A DNA stretch of 10,675 nt from Burkholderiales bacterium (GTDB lineage: Bacteria > Pseudomonadota > Gammaproteobacteria > Burkholderiales > Burkholderiaceae_C), in contig JANXMO010000581.1 of the NCBI GenBank assembly GCA_025354615.1, positions 1 through 10,675 of the forward strand, written 5' to 3'. Positions 1-6,932 of this stretch are shown here, piece by piece. The stretch's first letter is position 1. Every line of letters starts with the position of its first letter. The notes under the pieces are model-generated. The model did no database searches and had not been told where the DNA came from. It saw only the letters and a list, made by a program, of their open reading frames with translations. Position numbers and translations under genes: made by a program.

Positions 1-366
<366 letters not shown>

Positions 367-419
367 CCGCGCTGCCAGGCGGACATTGTTCTGTTGACGG
401 GTGAGGACTTACTTTCTTT

Positions 420-446
420 AAAAGGCGGCTTCGGCCGCCTTTTTTT
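420..446 (+). terminator. Rho-independent terminator after rpoC
   Basis: A perfect hairpin is visible: AAAAGGCGGC, a TTCG tetraloop, then GCCGCCTTTT, followed by a run ending in seven T residues. The GC-rich stem, the very stable UUCG-type loop and the U tract are the classic intrinsic terminator arrangement. It lies 54 bases after the rpoC stop and would end the rpoBC transcript. Confidence 0.95.
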
Positions 447-635
447 ATGCAGGCGTTTGCAAGCAAGGCCGCACGTTCCGGCAGGCTTGGCCGCTGCGAT
501 GGCGTGCCGTCTGTAGGAGCTGCCACACAGGCGCTCAAGCCGGGTTCTCTTCGATGGCAAAAAGCGCTCTGCTTGTGCTGCACGAAGCGGCGCAGTCATA
601 CAGTTTTCTCTACAGTAATGCCGGTTTGGCGCACT

Positions 636-737
636 TGTTTTGCCAATCAGGCTTTCTTGTCGATGACCGTTTATCAGCCGGACGAAATCATCGGTCACAA
701 CTACCGACTCCTGGGAGGTCCAGACACCGACCGCAAC
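636..737 (+). pseudogene. LOV/PAS sensor-domain fragment (relic of a hybrid histidine kinase)
   Basis: About 33 codons in one frame read like the core of a LOV/PAS domain: an FANQAFLSMT segment, then YQPDEIIGHNYRLLGGPDTDRN. This matches the family pattern of 'N.AF..mTGY..eEiiGrNCRfLQGpdTDr'. The cysteine of the GXNCRFLQ motif, which forms the flavin adduct in photoactive LOV domains, is Tyr here, and the Gly of the TGY turn is Val. No start codon or upstream PAS sequence is recognisable in the same frame. Downstream, the similarity stops at about 735 and IS66-like sequence continues without a break in the same frame. I infer a truncated, non-functional remnant, plausibly from the same gene as the kinase/receiver remnant at 1267-1829. 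The match is short but the motif is distinctive. Confidence 0.7.
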
Positions 738-830
738 ACGATCACGTTGACCCGCGATCAGTTCGACGCCCTGGTGGTGGGCTTACCGTGGCAGCGCCTG
801 GAGCAACTCCGGGTCATCACTCGCATGTGA
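735..830 (+). pseudogene. IS66 TnpB-like C-terminal fragment
   Basis: The frame gives NTITLTRDQFDALVVGLPWQ followed by RLEQLRVITRM and a TGA at 828-830. IS66-family TnpB (the IS66 Orf2-type accessory protein) ends with a conserved pattern of the form 'v.Lt..QfdaLv.GLpWqrl', and this fragment matches it closely. Only about 30 of the usual 100-120 residues remain; the N-terminal part has been replaced by LOV-like sequence in the same frame. It is a dead fragment. Its value is in identifying the element and locating the insertion boundary. Confidence 0.7.
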
Positions 831-925
831 GGCCGCACTGGATCGACTCGCACTTGAACGGCCAATCCGAGGCAATCGGGCGAAGCCCCGATTCATGCTC
901 GACGCCCAAGCTTGAACAATGCCGC

Positions 926-1162
926 ATGCTCGACGTGCAGGCCATCGACCCCCAGGCGCATGAACGCCGAGCAGCGCAGCCTCTTCGAGGAGACCTGCGC
1001 GGCCGACCAGGCCAGCCTGGAGGCGCAGCTCGCTGCGTTGCAAGGCGCAGCTGCGCAGGCGCAGACCAGAAGGCGGACAATCAACCCCGCCGCGCGCCAC
1101 AGTGCGAGGCCTTGCCGGATCACCTGCCACGCGTGGAGCAGCGCGTCGAGCCCGAGGGCGCC
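926..1162 (+). pseudogene. IS66 TnpC transposase N-terminal fragment, frameshifted
   Basis: An ATG at 926 opens a frame reading MLDVQAIDPQA. The next residues of an IS66 TnpC (NAEQRSLFEETCAADQASLE, then AQLAALQGAAAQAQ) continue in the +1-shifted frame, consistent with a single inserted A near base 960. Near 1066-1078 the similarity returns to the first frame with KADNQPRRAP and LPDHLPRVEQRVEPEGA, matching the 'LP.hLPRvE..hEPe' segment that precedes the zinc-binding region of TnpC. There are thus two compensating frame changes, and everything after about 1162, including the DDE catalytic core, is gone. The family is recognised from the coiled N-terminal helix and the LPRVE motif. Confidence 0.7.
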
Positions 1163-1266
1163 TATTCTTCGACAACGCGCTTCGAACGCCATCGCCGCAC
1201 ACCACATCGCCTCCATCCCGTTCGCCATGTAGGCGATGCTCGAACACCAAGCAACTCAACTCAAGG

Positions 1267-1829
1267 TGCCGCGGCCAGACGCTTGCCGTGCGCACGTACT
1301 TCCCGGTTTCCAAAGAAGTGACACGTGCCGACACCGTGGTGCTGCGCGCCAGCGAGCGCAGAGGGCACGAGCGCATCTTGTGGTCGACGACCGGCGCGAG
1401 TTGGCCGGGTTGTCGGTCGACATGCTCAAGAGCCTGGGCTATGCCGTTGACGTGGCGCACAGCGCACTTGAAGCGCTTGGAAAAGTTCGGTCGCTGGAAA
1501 CGTCGCAGTTCCCTGAACTGCTGTTCTCTGAACTCATCATGCCCGGTGGCATGAACGGCTTTGTGCCGGCCCGTGAGATACGTAAACAGGTGCCGCGCAT
1601 CCGTATTTTGCTGACCACCGGCTTCGCCAGCTCGTCAGACGGGGTCAACGCCGATGAAGGCGTTGCGTTCCAAATTTTCAAAAAACCTTACCGTCTGGCC
1701 GAGTTGAGTTGGCCCGCCGTGTGCGAATGGCGCTCGACGGGCCAACAGGAACCTGTATTTGATGCGGCCCGTAGAGGTTTCACCACTGCTGCTGTGCAAG
1801 CCTGCTCACAACAACCCTTGCCGGACTGA
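1267..1829 (+). pseudogene. Hybrid histidine kinase 3' remnant: end of HATPase domain plus receiver domain
   Basis: Two frames carry one protein. The first (from about 1267) reads GQTLAVRTYFPVSKEV and ends in ERRGHERIL. It resembles the last strand of a histidine-kinase ATPase domain ('GT..r.YfP') and the usual linker to a receiver. The second frame starts at about 1383 with VVDDRRELAG and continues to a TAA-free end at 1829. It includes LKSLGYAVDVAHSALEAL, the IMPGGMNG loop, LLTTGFAS and FKKPYRLAEL, which together are a full CheY-like receiver of the hybrid-kinase type. A one-base change near 1376-1382 joins the two frames. The residue that should be the phospho-acceptor Asp is Glu (codon 1530-1532), while the acidic VVDD pair and the KP lysine remain. 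With the sensor, dimerisation and most of the ATPase domain missing, I call it a pseudogene. A small stand-alone receiver starting inside the frame cannot be fully excluded. Its 3' end overlaps the convergent esterase gene by 24 bases. Confidence 0.72.
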
Positions 1830-3005
1830 CTCCAAAAAGACAAAGCGCGCAATGATCAAATGGCCCAAAGACGACGGATGGATGTCATCGGAATACAAAT
1901 ACTTGAAAGCCGCGCCGCTTTGAACCAGCGTTTTGGAAGAACAGAACAGGCTGGATCCTGTTTGATCAAAGCCGCCAGTGATCACCGCGATTTTGGCCGG
2001 GTCACAAGCAACTGCGTTGAGTTCGGAAACACCGTATTGGCCAGGGTTGTTGACAACCCGTTTGGCTTCCGCATACAGATCGATCCATCGGGCGGGCGTT
2101 CCTCGCAACTCGGCCGACAAAGCAGCGTTGAACGTCTGGACCATGGCGACCATCAATGGCCGCAGCGCGGCCTGGGCAGGTGCGCGGGCGTAGATCGAGT
2201 CGGCAATATCCAACATCGACATAACACCCACGCGAGTGGCTCCTTTGGAAAGGATCCGCTTGACTTGGCCACTCAATTCAACGGCGGCCGTTCGCGTGGC
2301 CGCCAATGCATTGGCCTGTGCCGTTGCAACTGGCACGCCTGCTTGCACTTGGGCCGCAAAGACGTCGAGCTGAAAGAACAAGTCATTGGCGCCGGCCAGC
2401 ACATAGACCAACTGGTTGCTGTTGAACCGGTTGGCGTGTGTCTGCAGGTAGTCACCAATCTGCTGCGTCACCGGAAACGACAACGCTTCGCGGCAGACAC
2501 CGCTCGACGGATCCGGGTTGCAGCCGATTCCCGGTTGTTGCGACACGCGCGAGCCGCCCATTGCATAGTTGGTGCCGCCCACCACTTGTGAGACGCCTGC
2601 GAATCCCATGCGGAATGGTTTGACGGGTGCACCCAGCAATGTGCCAATCGGCTCAGGCCATACCGGGCCTGGATTGGTGGTGAACTTGCCACCACCGACC
2701 GCGGCAATATCGCCCACGCGATAAGTGCCCCCATCACTGAGGCTGTCGCCAAAGACAATCACCTCACGCGCGCGTTGCGCGGCGGGCGTTTTTGCCACAC
2801 GGTCAATGGCTTTGAGCAACTCAACGCTGCCCCCATTCAAAAAAGCGGCCAGGCCACTGAAGTCGGTGCCGGCAGGAACTGCTGTGTTGACAGACGCCGT
2901 GGCGGCAGGTTGCACAGCTGCTGCGCTGCTCAGGGATGGCAACAGCAACGCGGTCGCCAAACCGCCAATCAAACGGCGGAAATTAAAAGGAGTATTTGTT
3001 TGCAT
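1806..3005 (-). CDS. Exported GDSL/SGNH-family lipase/esterase
   Basis: A 399-residue protein with a cleavable signal peptide: a basic start with FRR, a hydrophobic stretch over residues 12-25, and cleavage after about residue 28 in the SSAAA region. It therefore acts in the periplasm or outside the cell. The SGNH hydrolase blocks are present in order. GDSLSDGG holds nucleophile Ser88, the Gly of block II is in NYAMGG (residues 146-151), GAND gives Asn207, and DDIH gives Asp373 and His376. These enzymes hydrolyse carboxyl esters; the substrate cannot be read from sequence. Cys162, Cys171, Cys334 and Cys355 could form disulfides. There is no C-terminal autotransporter barrel, unlike the EstA-type members, so it is the short secreted form. 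The ATG at 3005 is preferred because the signal peptide starts there, though the ribosome site (AAAAGAAAA) is weak. It is transcribed alone, converging on the kinase relic. No convincing terminator was seen. Confidence 0.9.
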   Translation of the reverse strand: MQTNTPFNFRRLIGGLATALLLPSLSSAAAVQPAATASVNTAVPAGTDFSGLAAFLNGGSVELLKAIDRVAKTPAAQRAREVIVFGDSLSDGGTYRVGDIAAVGGGKFTTNPGPVWPEPIGTLLGAPVKPFRMGFAGVSQVVGGTNYAMGGSRVSQQPGIGCNPDPSSGVCREALSFPVTQQIGDYLQTHANRFNSNQLVYVLAGANDLFFQLDVFAAQVQAGVPVATAQANALAATRTAAVELSGQVKRILSKGATRVGVMSMLDIADSIYARAPAQAALRPLMVAMVQTFNAALSAELRGTPARWIDLYAEAKRVVNNPGQYGVSELNAVACDPAKIAVITGGFDQTGSSLFCSSKTLVQSGAAFKYLYSDDIHPSSLGHLIIARFVFLESVRQGLL

Positions 3006-3319
3006 GAGGGTTTTCTTTTAAACAAAAGAGTTGAACATTTCGCGGGGACGACAAGGCGCACGTCTGCATGAAACGACTGCATCGGCGCACACGTGTATGA
3101 CGGCTGGCAATCTCATCCCGCTGCGATGTCACTGGCCATGAGATGCCGATACGGAGTGGCGACACGACCGCCACCCGTTCATTGCGCCGTTGGAAATTTC
3201 ACCGCAGCTGCATTGATTGACCAACGCCCGTGCCGTGAAACCGCTTTGTCAAACGCGGATTTTTGTTGCTTGGATTCTATAGGTGTTTGCCCTTATATGG
3301 TTTGTGCGCCGCCAGGATT
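3006..3319. other. Intergenic region upstream of the esterase gene; no gene seen
   Basis: These 314 bases separate the esterase start from the end of the hydrolase pseudogene. Short open frames exist on both strands, but none has a recognisable domain, a good ribosome site or sustained codon bias. The esterase promoter must lie here. I could not identify a minus-strand -35/-10 pair with confidence. An 8-base palindrome (ACACGTGT) sits at about 3090-3097 and could be a chance occurrence. Confidence 0.5.
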
Positions 3320-3764
3320 TCAACGCGGCGCAGTGTTGCCTTGAGCGGGCGACATGCCTGCCCGGCGGCCTGAAAGCTGCTCGAGTTCAACCGTGTCATG
3401 GGCGCAGAAAACAGTCACTTCACGGCCGTGTTTCCGCTTCCGTTGGCGCAGGCGCTGTTGATCAGCCAGCCGCGCACCACGGCTTGTCAAGGTTCATTTC
3501 TTCGCGGAAGAAGTAGGCGTCACCGGTTTGCAGCAACCACAGCCCCTGGCTTTTGATGGCGACACCGGCATGGCCATGCATGTGGCCAACCAACGGCACC
3601 AGGGCAATGTCGGGCGGCAAGCCGTTCATCAAGCGCACGCGGTCAAAGCTTTACCACTGTTTGCCCTGATCAGCGCCGTACACCTGCCAGCGGGGTGCGC
3701 TGGACCACTGCTGCGGCCGAAAACGTTGCCGGTCCAACCAAGTGCGCTGCAGCTGAGCGTGGTC
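3320..3764 (-). pseudogene. Metallo-beta-lactamase-fold hydrolase, C-terminal remnant
   Basis: Read on the minus strand from 3764, one frame gives DHAQLQRTWLDRQRF, then PQQWSSAPRWQVYGADQGKQW, then TAA (3651-3653). The same frame continues with FDRVRLMNGLPPDIALVPL, VGHMHGHAGVAI and WLLQTGDAYFFREEMNLD, up to a TGA at 3462-3464. A second frame then supplies ARLADQQRL and REVTVFCAHD, ending at TGA 3320-3322. Joined, these parts follow an MBL-fold hydrolase: metal-binding His in GHMHGHAG, the bridging Asp in GDAYFF and the last metal His in CAHD. The N-terminal half with the HxHxDH motif is missing, a Trp-Phe-Gly site appears to have become a stop, and about 20 codons seem deleted where the frame changes. 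It is clearly dead. The remnant begins at the mnmH stop codon, pointing to a deletion that joined the two. Confidence 0.8.
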
Positions 3765-4834
3765 TATCCGTGAACCGATGTCCGGCCGAACGAGGCCAGT
3801 AGCTGGTCGGCCAAGGTGGCAATGCCGGTCTCCGACAAGTCAGAAGCCCGCCAGACACGGCGCTCTGTCCAGTGTTGAAAGTGGCTGGACTGCGAGCGCT
3901 TGTACAGCGGGTCATAGTGCAGTGCCATCAGTTCCGCGAACAGCAAAGGCAACGCGCCGGTCTTTGCCCAGTGCTGCCAGCGTTCCACTGTTTCCTTGCC
4001 GCGCAGCTCGGTCAGGCGGCCCAGCAGGTCGGCCAAAGCTGTCGGTTGGTCGCCCAGATAAGCGTAGTCGCGCAGCAAATAGTCCAGCCGGGCGGCGGGA
4101 GTTGCGTCGATTTCAATGCAGGCACTTGCGCGCAAGTGCTTGACCAACGGCAAGGGCACGGCAAGCCGGCCGATCTTGGCGCTTTCGCCTTCAATGAACA
4201 CCGGCCGCGTCAAATCAAAATTCGCGATGACCGACGCAATGCGCGTCTCGAACTGCTTTTGAGACGGCTGCTCGACCCCCGGCAAAGCGCCGAGCAAAGA
4301 CCCCTTGTGGCTGGCGCAGTGCTCTAGGTCCAGCACCTGCGCGCCGCGCTCGGCCAAGGCCTGCAACAAGCGTGTTTTGGCACTTCCGGTCGCGCCACAA
4401 ACCACCTGCAGCCGCAACTGCGGGCAGCGCGTTGTGATCTGCTCGACAACGTGGTGCCGAAAGCTCTTGTAGCCGCCGGACAGCTGCTGCGCGTCCCAGC
4501 CGACCAGGCGCAGCCAGGCCACCATCGAGCCGCTGCGCAAGCCGCCGCGCCAGCAGTAAACCAGCGGCTTCCACTGCGGCGGTTGCTGGTCAAAGCGTTC
4601 ACGCAAATAGGTGGCCAGATGCGCTGCCACCAGAGCGCCGCCCAGGCGCCGCGCTTCAAAAGTGCCAGTCTGTTTGTAGAGCGTTCCGACCAGACGGCGC
4701 TCTTCGTCATCAAGCACCGGGCAGTTGATGGCACCTGGAATGTGGTCGAGCGCGAATTCAGCAGGAGAGCGCGCATCGATCAGCGTGTCAAACGCCGCCA
4801 GGTCGGCCACGCGCACCGGCGCCGGGCGGGTCAT
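3764..4834 (-). CDS. mnmH: tRNA 2-selenouridine synthase (SelU/YbbB)
   Basis: MnmH (SelU, YbbB) replaces sulfur of 2-thiouridine at the wobble position (U34) of Lys, Glu and Gln tRNAs with selenium, using selenophosphate made by SelD. It also geranylates thiouridine as an intermediate. The 356-residue protein has the two expected parts. An N-terminal rhodanese domain (about 1-130) has DARSPAEF and the active-site loop CWRGGLRSGS with Cys94. A C-terminal P-loop domain has Walker A GATGSAKT (147-154) and, near the end, the conserved HYDPLYKRS segment. Length is typical for the family. The ATG at 4834 lies 13 bases after the selD stop with no strong ribosome site, so translation is probably coupled to selD. 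The final residues (GRTSVHG) end exactly where a hydrolase relic begins, so the extreme C-terminus may have been altered by that rearrangement. The domains themselves look complete. Confidence 0.95.
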   Translation of the reverse strand: MTRPAPVRVADLAAFDTLIDARSPAEFALDHIPGAINCPVLDDEERRLVGTLYKQTGTFEARRLGGALVAAHLATYLRERFDQQPPQWKPLVYCWRGGLRSGSMVAWLRLVGWDAQQLSGGYKSFRHHVVEQITTRCPQLRLQVVCGATGSAKTRLLQALAERGAQVLDLEHCASHKGSLLGALPGVEQPSQKQFETRIASVIANFDLTRPVFIEGESAKIGRLAVPLPLVKHLRASACIEIDATPAARLDYLLRDYAYLGDQPTALADLLGRLTELRGKETVERWQHWAKTGALPLLFAELMALHYDPLYKRSQSSHFQHWTERRVWRASDLSETGIATLADQLLASFGRTSVHG

Positions 4835-4847
4835 GCGCTGACCGGCG

Positions 4848-5912
4848 TCATGTCACCACCAGGCTGGCACGGCCCGAGGCCGCAACCACCCGGCCGACCA
4901 CCGCCGCAGTGCCAAACCCCTGTTGGCTGAACAGCGACAGCACCGCGTCAAGCGCTGCCGGGGCACAGGCCACCAGCAGGCCACCGCTGGTTTGCGGGTC
5001 GCACAGCAGGGCTTGGTCCACCGCGCCAAAGCCGCCGGGCAGCAGCACCTCGGCGCCGTAGCCAGCCCAGTTGCGCTGCGAGGCGCCGGTGACGAACCCT
5101 TGCGCCGCCAGCGCCTGCGCGCCGGGCAGCAGCGGCACGGCGCGCCAGTCCAGCTGCACCTCGCATTGCGCGCCTTGCGCCATTTCCAGCGCGTGGCCGG
5201 CCAAGCCAAAGCCAGTGACGTCGGTCATCGCATGCACGCCAGGCAAGGCGGCCAATCCAATACCAGGTGTGTTCAGCTGCGTGGTGCAGGCCATCATTTG
5301 CGCATAGCCGTCTGCGCTCAGCGCGCCTTTTTTCAGCGCTGCCGACATCACGCCCACGCCCAGCGGCTTGCCGAGCACGAGCAGGTCGCCGGGTTGTGCA
5401 TCGGCATTGCGTTTGATGTGCCGCGGGTGCGCGAGGCCCAGCGCCACCAGTCCGTAGATAGCCTCCTGTGAATCGATCGAGTGGCCGCCAGCGATCGGAA
5501 TGCCGGCAGCGCGACAAACGCTGGCGCCGCCTTCCAGAATCTGCCCGATGGTCTGCGTCGACAGCCTGTCGACCGGCATCGCCACCAGCGCCAGCGCAAA
5601 GATCGGCCGCCCGCCCATGGCGTACACATCGCTGAGTGCATTGGTGGCGGCAATGCGGCCGAAGTCGTGCGGATCGTCGACGATGGGCATGAAGAAATCG
5701 GTCGTCGCGATCAAGGCCTGTTCTTCATTGAGCTGGTAGACCGCAGCGTCGTCAGCCGTCTCCAGGCCCACCAGCAATTCCCTGGGCACGGGCATCGCCG
5801 CCATGCCTTGCAAGATGTCGCGCAGCACGCCGGGTGCCAGCTTGCAGCCGCAGCCTCCGCCGTGGGACAGCGAAGTGAGCCGGGGTTCCGCAGCAGGCAA
5901 TTTGTCGTTGTG
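4848..5912 (-). CDS. selD: Selenide, water dikinase (selenophosphate synthetase)
   Basis: SelD uses ATP to convert selenide into selenophosphate, the selenium donor for selenouridine and selenocysteine. The N-terminus contains LTSLSHGGGCGCKLAP; Cys22 and Lys25 align with the catalytic Cys17 and Lys20 of the E. coli enzyme, so this is the Cys rather than the selenocysteine form. Further AIRS/PurM-fold landmarks are TTDFFMPIVDDP (nucleotide/metal Asp residues), ATNALSDVYAMGG, GGHSID, TDVTGFGLAGH and the C-terminal DPQTSGGLL. I chose the ATG at 5912, giving 354 residues, close to the usual 347. The frame can be extended 11 codons to a TTG at 5945 with no better ribosome site. It is the first gene of a selD-mnmH pair and is divergent from the ABC importer. 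No selA, selB or selC is in the window, so tRNA selenation is the only selenium use demonstrable here. Confidence 0.96.
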   Translation of the reverse strand, partial: HNDKLPAAEPRLTSLSHGGGCGCKLAPGVLRDILQGMAAMPVPRELLVGLETADDAAVYQLNEEQALIATTDFFMPIVDDPHDFGRIAATNALSDVYAMGGRPIFALALVAMPVDRLSTQTIGQILEGGASVCRAAGIPIAGGHSIDSQEAIYGLVALGLAHPRHIKRNADAQPGDLLVLGKPLGVGVMSAALKKGALSADGYAQMMACTTQLNTPGIGLAALPGVHAMTDVTGFGLAGHALEMAQGAQCEVQLDWRAVPLLPGAQALAAQGFVTGASQRNWAGYGAEVLLPGGFGAVDQALLCDPQTSGGLLVACAPAALDAVLSLFSQQGFGTAAVVGRVVAASGRASLVVT

Positions 5913-5975
5913 CATGGGGTTGTTTGAAAAGCGGGGCGTCAGCAAAGGGCAATGCCGTTTTCATGCCGCGCGCTG

Positions 5976-5993
5976 GCTTGCAAGGCGGCAAGC
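5976..5993. repeat. Perfect inverted repeat GCTTGC-N6-GCAAGC (candidate operator)
   Basis: The arms are GCTTGC and GCAAGC, separated by AAGGCG. The repeat sits roughly midway between the two divergent start codons, which is where a dimeric regulator would be expected. There is no T-run, so a terminator is unlikely. A six-base arm in GC-rich DNA can arise by chance, so the operator role is only a suggestion. Confidence 0.35.
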
Positions 5994-6055
5994 ATAGTCG
6001 GCTACGGCCGCGGCGCTAGAGTCCCGTTCTTGGTCGGTTGGTGCCGCCCCTTTCC

Positions 6056-6061
6056 AAAGGA
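6056..6061 (+). promoter_or_regulatory. Ribosome binding site fixing the start of the binding protein
   Basis: AAAGGA lies 7 bases before the ATG at 6069. It selects this start over an in-frame ATG at 5952 that would put 39 uncharged, non-signal residues ahead of a proper signal peptide. Confidence 0.8.
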
Positions 6062-6068
6062 TTCAACG

Positions 6069-6932
6069 ATGAAGCAACTTTCCCTTTTCACCCATCTGCG
6101 TGCCTGGTTGGCGTGCGCCTTGATGGCCTGCGCCGGCCTGTCGTGGGCACAGCCCGTGTTTCGGGTCACCGCGATTCCCGATGAATCGCCGACCGAGCTG
6201 GCGCGCAAGGCGGCGCCGTTGATGAAGTACCTGGAAGAGCAGCTGGGCGTGAAGGTCGAGTTCACACCGGTCACCGATTACGCCACCGCGGTGGAAGCGC
6301 TGGCCAACCGCAAGGTCGACCTGGCCTGGTTCGGCGGCTTCACCTTCGTGCAGGCGCAGCGGCGCTCGGGCGGCAAAGCGGTGCCCATCGTGCAGCGCGA
6401 GGAAGATGAAAAATTCCGCTCCGTCTTCATCACGGCCGACCCGGCCATCCAGCGGCTGGCCGACTTGAAAGGCAAGGATGTGAGCTTCGGCGCGCAAAGC
6501 TCCACCTCCGGCCATTTGATGCCGCGCAGCTTCCTGCTGCAAGCCGGCATCGACCCTGACAAAGACTTCCGCCGCGTGGCCTACAGCGGTGCCCACGATG
6601 CCACGATTGCCGCCGTCGCCGCCGGCAAAGTGCAAGCCGGCGCGCTCAACATTTCGGTGTGGGAAAAATTCGTTGCCGATCAAAAGGTCGACACCCACAA
6701 GGTGACCGTCTTCTACACCACCCCGCCCTACTACGATTACAACTGGACCGTGCATGCCGACATGCCCGCCGCACAGCGTGAGAAGCTGACGCGCGCGTTC
6801 CTGGCCCTCAGCCGCAACGACACGGCAGGCAAAGCCATCCTCGATCTGCAGCGCGCCACGCGTTTCGTGCCGACGAAAGCCGAGAACTACAAAGGCATCG
6901 AGGAGGCCGCCCGCAGCGCCGGCTTGCTGTGA
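6069..6932 (+). CDS. PhnD-like periplasmic binding protein, putative selenium-oxyanion (selenate) ABC importer
   Basis: This 287-residue protein is the solute receptor of the importer encoded by the next three genes. It starts with a signal peptide (basic start, hydrophobic 12-24, cleavage after SWA at about residue 27). Cys21 in LMAC makes a lipoprotein site conceivable but less likely. The mature part is a PhnD/SsuA-type type II binding fold: FRVTAIPDESPTEL, YLEEQLGVKVEF, ALANRKVDLAWFGGFTFV, the anion-loop segment SSTSGHLMPRSFLLQAG, and YSGAHDATIAAVAAGKVQAG. In PhnD-family proteins the Ser/Thr-rich loop binds the oxyanion. Homologues are commonly labelled phosphonate transporters, but a distinct subgroup next to selD is modelled as a putative selenate-binding protein, as I recall. 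The divergent selD-mnmH pair here fits that. No phosphonate-degradation (phn or C-P lyase) or phosphite genes are nearby. The ligand is inferred from context only. Confidence 0.85.
   Translation: MKQLSLFTHLRAWLACALMACAGLSWAQPVFRVTAIPDESPTELARKAAPLMKYLEEQLGVKVEFTPVTDYATAVEALANRKVDLAWFGGFTFVQAQRRSGGKAVPIVQREEDEKFRSVFITADPAIQRLADLKGKDVSFGAQSSTSGHLMPRSFLLQAGIDPDKDFRRVAYSGAHDATIAAVAAGKVQAGALNISVWEKFVADQKVDTHKVTVFYTTPPYYDYNWTVHADMPAAQREKLTRAFLALSRNDTAGKAILDLQRATRFVPTKAENYKGIEEAARSAGLL

Larger units (their letters stand above)
735..1162 (+). mobile_element. Degenerate IS66-family insertion sequence remnant
   Basis: This stretch holds the tail of a TnpB-like protein followed by the head of a TnpC (transposase) protein, in the order and strand found in IS66-family elements. 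The tnpC catalytic part, the tnpA gene and recognisable terminal inverted repeats are missing, so the element cannot transpose by itself. The left edge is set where LOV/PAS similarity stops (about 735). The right edge (about 1162) is where TnpC similarity fades, and it is approximate. LOV kinase sequence to the left and kinase/receiver sequence to the right suggest the element landed in a hybrid kinase gene and was later eroded by deletions. Confidence 0.7.
5913..6068. promoter_or_regulatory. Divergent promoter region between selD and the ABC importer
   Basis: These 156 bases separate the start codons of selD (leftward) and the binding protein (rightward), so both promoters, and any shared operator, should lie here. 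No strong sigma-70 pair stands out on either strand. Visible structure includes a perfect inverted repeat at 5976-5993 (listed separately), a direct repeat of ATGCCG at 5952-5957 and 5963-5968, and a GCCGCGGC palindrome near 6007-6014. Co-location makes shared control plausible but unproven. Confidence 0.55.

Noticed and set aside
447..635. Possible start of the LOV kinase gene or a small gene after the rpoC terminator
   Set aside because: No frame in this stretch shows recognisable PAS sequence or a convincing start with a ribosome site, so the 5' end of the relic cannot be placed.
554..1321. A 255-codon open frame on the plus strand that could be called a gene
   Set aside because: Only its parts near 926-957 and 1072-1162 resemble IS66 TnpC, and the intervening TnpC similarity lies in another frame. 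The rest has no domain, and the whole covers relics of different origin. It is open by chance in GC-rich DNA.
783..1460. Long minus-strand open frame opposite the IS66/kinase relics
   Set aside because: It is Arg/Ala-rich with no recognisable domain, and it lies antisense to well-supported plus-strand relics.
1860..2591. Plus-strand open frame of 243 codons opposite the esterase gene
   Set aside because: It is a shadow of the SGNH esterase, whose minus-strand frame carries all catalytic blocks and a signal peptide.
5913..5945. Upstream TTG start for selD at 5945
   Set aside because: It adds 11 residues that are not typical of SelD and has no Shine-Dalgarno sequence. The ATG at 5912 gives the usual family length.
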